NCBI GenBank assembly: GCA_903905065.1
Contig: CAIVEW010000050.1
Coordinates: 86,609-150,608, forward strand
DNA length: 64,000 bases
Source of the DNA: an uncultured Bacteroidota bacterium
Lineage (GTDB): Bacteria; Bacteroidota; Bacteroidia; Chitinophagales; Chitinophagaceae
Direction of reading: 5' to 3'
Made by a program: the position numbers and the translations under genes. Below are positions 60,720 to 64,000 of this stretch, one piece after another (positions within the stretch are counted from its first letter, which is position 1; every line of letters starts with the position of its first letter). The notes beneath the pieces were generated by a model. It saw only the letters and a program-made list of their open reading frames with translations. It did not search any database and was not told where the DNA came from.

Positions 60720-61439
60720 TTAACCATCGGTTTTCTCCACCTTCTTCAAAGAAATATTGAACTTAAAATTTTTATGCTCAATATCAATGCTATCCGGAAC
60801 ACCGGATTTATAGTTGAGCATCCGCACTTCCACTACTGGCTTGGTTTTCGATGATTTGTCCACACGGATAAGTTTTGCGCAATGGTCAGTGATGTAGTAG
60901 TTATTCCCTTTTTTGGTTGGTATAGCCGTGTAGTTATAAACGGAATCTGTGAGCAATGCCGCTTTTGACAGGTCCTGGCGCAGGATCACCAGTTCAAGGT
61001 CGTTATGCAGGGCTTTTACAATGACCTTTTTATCGAGTTTGGCCATGACGTAATACCGGATGAATTCATTATTTTTTGTGAAGGCAAAATCGAAAAATTT
61101 TACACCCATTTCGTTGGTGAACACCACGCGCGTGCTGCTATCTGGCATGAGCTTGAAAAAAAGTATTCCGCTGAAATGATGAGTGGTAACATCAACGCTT
61201 GCGCTGTATAACGTGTTCGAAAAGTGAGGCGTAAAATTTCTGATGCAGTTTACATCACCGGCCACCGGCCTCAAGTGGCTGTATTGCGATTTTCGGGCAG
61301 ATGCGGGCGTGCAAAAGAAAATAAATGCTGCAATTGAAAGCAGCAATTTTGTGTTGCGCCCAGATTTGTCAACTTTTAAAAAGTTGACAAATCTACAGCG
61401 CTCAATGAGCCAGATACTAGTCAACCGAAAAAATCGCAT
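60720..61439 (-). CDS. Unknown exported protein, last gene of the pigment-like operon
   Basis: The 239-residue frame begins with an unusually long N-terminus; hydrophobic LLLSIAAFIFFCTPASA (about 32-48) is the signal peptide core. Codons 16-26 coincide with a 33-base perfect inverted repeat. The mature part is strand-rich (HFSGILFFKLMPDSSTRVVF, VKFFDFAFTKNNEFIRYYV, KALHNDLELVILRQ) and might be a partner of the LolA gene upstream, as in pigment clusters where a lipoprotein-type gene accompanies LolA; there is no lipobox here. The ATG lies 23 bases inside the LolA gene. Start uncertain. Confidence 0.6.
   Translation of the reverse strand: MRFFRLTSIWLIERCRFVNFLKVDKSGRNTKLLLSIAAFIFFCTPASARKSQYSHLRPVAGDVNCIRNFTPHFSNTLYSASVDVTTHHFSGILFFKLMPDSSTRVVFTNEMGVKFFDFAFTKNNEFIRYYVMAKLDKKVIVKALHNDLELVILRQDLSKAALLTDSVYNYTAIPTKKGNNYYITDHCAKLIRVDKSSKTKPVVEVRMLNYKSGVPDSIDIEHKNFKFNISLKKVEKTDG
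61362..61394. repeat. 33-base perfect inverted repeat inside the coding frame
   Basis: Two 16-base arms (AGATTTGTCAACTTTT and its complement) flank a single centre base at 61378. The element occupies exactly codons 16-26 of the minus-strand gene and preserves its frame. It looks like a repeated extragenic palindrome that has been absorbed into a coding sequence. Confidence 0.75.
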
Positions 61440-62052
61440 CTGGAATATTGATGTTAATTTGTTTGTGCGTGAAATTGATGATCGTGTTGTCGCCGGATAG
61501 CTCCGTCATTTCCATCCCGGTGGCTGAATAGTCCTTCTTGTCCACGACGAGGTCGATGTTCCTGAAGATACCTTTCAGGGCTTTGGTTGTGGGGGTGAGC
61601 TCAACCAGGTATGAAGAAGGCGACTCAAAAAGAGCCGTGGTAAAGCTACTGTTGGTTAGTACAGTTCCTTGCACGCAGTCTATCATCATTTTGTTCACCT
61701 GGTCAAACATTTTGTTCGATTTGGAAGATACCTTGTTTTCCTTTGTTCCATCCTTGGTTTTGATGTTGCTACCATTGATGACCAGCAGATAGTAGGTGGG
61801 CTTTTTGTATTCCATGCGCACTTTATTCTCCCGCTTGAACCAAAACTGGCCGGTGGACACGATCTTGTCTGACAACATGCTCAGGTTTTTAGTCTGCACA
61901 AAATCACACTGGATCGACTGAGTAGCCTGTGAAGCCTTTGTAAATTGTTTGCGAAAGTCGTCTGCGTTGGCAACCGGTTTGTAGCCGGAATGTTGTGCCA
62001 CGGCGCGAACGCAGTAGCAACAAACAGCTATTGTTAGAATTAGTTTATGCAT
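61417..62052 (-). CDS. LolA-like outer-membrane lipoprotein carrier
   Basis: A periplasmic carrier protein of 211 residues with LolA fold: signal peptide (MHKLILTIAVCCYCVRAVAQ), SIQCDFVQTKNLSMLSDKIVSTGQFWFKRENKVRMEYKKP typical of LolA strands, and DNTIINFTHKQININIPDAIF at the end. In flexirubin and aryl-polyene clusters a LolA paralogue is thought to carry the pigment or its ester to the outer membrane. I chose ATG 62052 (second of MHMH), which overlaps the deacetylase gene by 8 bases; 62058 is possible. Confidence 0.82.
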   Translation of the reverse strand: MHKLILTIAVCCYCVRAVAQHSGYKPVANADDFRKQFTKASQATQSIQCDFVQTKNLSMLSDKIVSTGQFWFKRENKVRMEYKKPTYYLLVINGSNIKTKDGTKENKVSSKSNKMFDQVNKMMIDCVQGTVLTNSSFTTALFESPSSYLVELTPTTKALKGIFRNIDLVVDKKDYSATGMEMTELSGDNTIINFTHKQININIPDAIFSVD

Positions 62053-62797
62053 ATGCATTGATATTAAGCATCTTGTCCAGCCTGACGATTTTATATCCAT
62101 TACTTTTTATCTGCTTAATTAGTTCAGGTAAAATGGCAGCGGTTATTTCCATCGAATCGTGCAGCAAGATAATGCTGCCGGGCTTCAGTTGGCCGGTTAT
62201 GCGCGATAATAACTTTTGTTTATCTTTTATCCTCGTGTCAAAGGAGCGGATATTCCACCCTATGGGTGTGTATTTTCTTCCTTTTATGGCGGCTGCGAGG
62301 TTCGGGTTTATGACCCCATAGGGTGGACGAAATAGCAGAGGCTTCCGCCCAATAGTTTTCTTCACCAGCGTGTTCATATCCTTCATGTCGGCCATCATTT
62401 TTGCTGCGCTCCCCATATCGAACCATAATGCGTGGGAGTAAGTGTGATTGCCGATAATGTGCCCTTCGTCATTTATGCGCGCCAGTGTTCGTTCCTTGCC
62501 GGTAATGTTTTTTCCAATGCAAAAAAAAGTGGCCGGTACCTCATTTTGCTTTAAGGTGTCAAGGATGTTTTCAGTATACATAGCCGGGCCGTCATCAAAG
62601 GATAAAGCGACCATTTTTTCATCTGTAAAGGCTTTGCAGGTTATCGGAATAAAAAAATTCCATGAAAGGTTGATACAAGCAAAAAACAGTATGGAGAGGA
62701 AAACAACAACCAGCAGCGCCAAATAATACCAGGGTAGCAACGGCGCAAATAACGCGCCGAGTATTATCGCGGTGATATAGACATACCTGAATTTCAA
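62045..62797 (-). CDS. Polysaccharide deacetylase (NodB) family, membrane-anchored
   Basis: The 250-residue protein has two N-terminal hydrophobic spans (about 5-20 and 24-44), then a NodB homology domain with ALSFDDGP (D68, D69), GNHTYSH (H118, H122, metal ligands), RPPYG and IILLHDS. Such enzymes are carbohydrate esterase family 4 hydrolases; within a flexirubin-type cluster the substrate may be an acyl group instead. Its start overlaps the stop of the acyltransferase by 4 bases and its end the LolA start. Confidence 0.88.
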   Translation of the reverse strand: MKFRYVYITAIILGALFAPLLPWYYLALLVVVFLSILFFACINLSWNFFIPITCKAFTDEKMVALSFDDGPAMYTENILDTLKQNEVPATFFCIGKNITGKERTLARINDEGHIIGNHTYSHALWFDMGSAAKMMADMKDMNTLVKKTIGRKPLLFRPPYGVINPNLAAAIKGRKYTPIGWNIRSFDTRIKDKQKLLSRITGQLKPGSIILLHDSMEITAAILPELIKQIKSNGYKIVRLDKMLNINAYA

Positions 62798-63669
62798 CTG
62801 GCCCAGAAATTATAATAGTTAAACCATTGCTCGGGATACTGCTTTACTTTCTTTTCAAGCTCTGCAATGTAATCATTCAGCGCTTCAGCTATGGCAACCT
62901 GCTTGTTGGCAGTATAAGATTTAGGCGGCGTTGCAGACAGGTGATAATGTTTTGAGGTATCCTTGGCGCAAAATACGTAGGACACCGGGACCTTGAAGGT
63001 TGTTGCTAAAACAAAGGGGCCCATTGGGAAAAGGGCATTTTCGTCAAGGAAAGAGCCTGTTACCGTCTTGCTGCCAGCCACGAAACGGTCTGCATGGATG
63101 GCGATAAGTTCATTGTTCTTCAGGGCGTTGCTTATTTCATAAACATGAGACATGTCTTCTTTGACGGTGATGATGTTCAGTTTCCGGTCGTTCATCACAG
63201 ATTCCAGGTATTCTTTTACCTGCTGCTGCTCATTATCCACCATCACGATATTCACTTTTACCGGCAACCTTTTGAAATAGTAGCCCGCCAGCTCGTAGTT
63301 GCCAATGTGAGCGCTAATGAGGATACCGCCCTTGCCCCCAGTCATTATCTCTTCAATAAAATGCTCCCCTTCAAACTCGAACGTATAGGGCACTTTAAGG
63401 CCCGACATCACGACGATCTTATCGATCAGCGTTTGTCCAAAAAGGTAGTAATTGCGGTAAACGCTTTGTATCGCACGCCATTTTGAGTAACCTAACTTCT
63501 TAAAATAGGCGTAAATGTACTGATTGGACGAAGAGAAGAGAAAATAATAGAATGCTACAAACCGCAACAGGAGATATGCCGGGGCAACTCCTGCAATGCG
63601 TAAAATGCCAATAAATATCCCGTATCCTAGTTTGCTTCCTTTGGATTTTCCTTCCCAGGACTGCGTCAT
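62794..63669 (-). CDS. LpxL/HtrB-like lysophospholipid acyltransferase
   Basis: A 291-residue membrane-associated acyltransferase. It has a hydrophobic N-terminal anchor (about 15-45) and the HX4E catalytic motif H121-IGNY-E126 in ISAHIGNYELAG, followed by the IAIHADRFVAGSKT substrate site. The fold is that of lipid A late acyltransferases, but in pigment clusters such enzymes are taken to attach the polyene or an alkylresorcinol. Start ATG overlaps the acyl carrier stop by four bases (ATGA). Confidence 0.87.
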   Translation of the reverse strand: MTQSWEGKSKGSKLGYGIFIGILRIAGVAPAYLLLRFVAFYYFLFSSSNQYIYAYFKKLGYSKWRAIQSVYRNYYLFGQTLIDKIVVMSGLKVPYTFEFEGEHFIEEIMTGGKGGILISAHIGNYELAGYYFKRLPVKVNIVMVDNEQQQVKEYLESVMNDRKLNIITVKEDMSHVYEISNALKNNELIAIHADRFVAGSKTVTGSFLDENALFPMGPFVLATTFKVPVSYVFCAKDTSKHYHLSATPPKSYTANKQVAIAEALNDYIAELEKKVKQYPEQWFNYYNFWAS

Positions 63670-63920
63670 ATCAGTTCCTTCACCTTTGTATGCGCGTCAA
63701 TGTAATTGTAGAAATCCTGGAAAGTGGCGATGCTGTTAAAATCCTCTGGTTTTACCTTGCATCCGAAGTTAGCCTCGGTAATTGCGATAAGATCAATATA
63801 ATCAAGACTATCCAGGTCTAATACTTCCTTAAGACTCGCATTGGGGGTAATACTTCCGGCCTCAACCTCAAACTCCTCAATGAGTAAATTATTAATTTTT
63901 TGTATAATGTTACTTTCCAT
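63666..63920 (-). CDS. Acyl carrier protein
   Basis: A free-standing ACP of 84 residues with the phosphopantetheine site S38 in LDLDSLDYIDL. The helix-rich, acidic sequence is a typical ACP but distinct from the housekeeping AcpP (which has the motif DSLD with more acidic flanks). It starts the minus-strand operon as far as seen; more genes of the cluster are expected beyond the right edge. A -7 box is just 4 bases before the ATG. Confidence 0.9.
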   Translation of the reverse strand: MESNIIQKINNLLIEEFEVEAGSITPNASLKEVLDLDSLDYIDLIAITEANFGCKVKPEDFNSIATFQDFYNYIDAHTKVKELI

Positions 63921-63924
63921 GCAG

Positions 63925-63932
63925 CAAATATA
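63925..63932 (-). promoter_or_regulatory. Promoter -7 box of the ACP operon
   Basis: TATATTTG on the minus strand, exact match, 4 bases before the ACP ATG, consistent with a leaderless transcript or a box that serves only by chance in this AT-rich region. Confidence 0.4.
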
Positions 63933-64000
63933 AAATATTTATTTCGAAACAGAAATAGCGGCAGTGCAAACTGCAAAAGGTTTAATGGCGTTTGAGATAA

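Noticed and set aside
1..64000. tRNA, rRNA, riboswitches, prophage, insertion sequence or defence system
   Set aside because: I looked in all larger gaps for cloverleaf-like T-loops, known riboswitch cores and transposase or integrase motifs and saw none; short RNAs could be missed by eye.

Overview
The window looks like a chromosomal segment of a Bacteroidota bacterium, probably of the Chitinophagaceae or a close relative. The grounds are: a C-terminal type B sorting domain of the type IX secretion system on the first protein; long-form IspH; a DoxX/MauE-thioredoxin protein; SusC-free but outer-membrane-rich gene content; almost no Shine-Dalgarno sequences; and about twenty good matches to the Bacteroidota -7 promoter box TAnnTTTG placed just upstream of genes. 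The right edge looks like the border of a flexirubin/aryl-polyene pigment cluster. I found no tRNA, rRNA, CRISPR array, prophage or insertion sequence.

Layout. 1-11 kb: the end of a giant secreted Ig-repeat adhesin, gyrA, three tandem paralogous TPR proteins and a fatty-acid desaturase. 11-17.6 kb: unknown exported proteins, a possible 50-residue membrane protein, RluD, a double-OmpA-domain protein, a DUF1003-like coiled-coil protein, a MauE-thioredoxin fusion, a small lipoprotein and a metallophosphoesterase that seems to use an ATT start. 17.6-23.4 kb: a palindrome cluster, ammonium transporter, and a tight kaiC-kaiB-kaiB-histidine kinase-response regulator operon. 23.4-33 kb: MFS exporter, GT-C-like membrane protein, YggS, PanB, Kup, a SpoU methyltransferase and two paralogous outer-membrane barrels. 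33-39 kb: Lon, a cytochrome-porin-cytochrome operon, IspH. 39.9-45.3 kb: an operon of three LolA-like paralogues and a 1025-residue sortilin-like propeller protein. 45.4-57.3 kb: an eRF1-like protein, an orphan membrane protein, a TolC-adaptor-RND-RND efflux operon and NamZ. 57.5-64 kb: a Spy-like protein, tryptophan 2,3-dioxygenase, YeiH, a DMP19 protein, then five overlapping minus-strand genes (ACP, acyltransferase, deacetylase, LolA, unknown).

Promoters were useful for fixing starts. In several genes the longest open frame begins with a TTG that is part of the -7 box itself, so the next ATG is the real start. In three genes (rluD, ispH, ACP) the box sits only 4-7 bases before the ATG, suggesting leaderless or nearly leaderless transcripts. 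Several hairpin repeats of REP type lie between genes; one forms the end of a methyltransferase gene and one 33-base perfect inverted repeat occupies exactly eleven codons of the last gene in the pigment-like operon.
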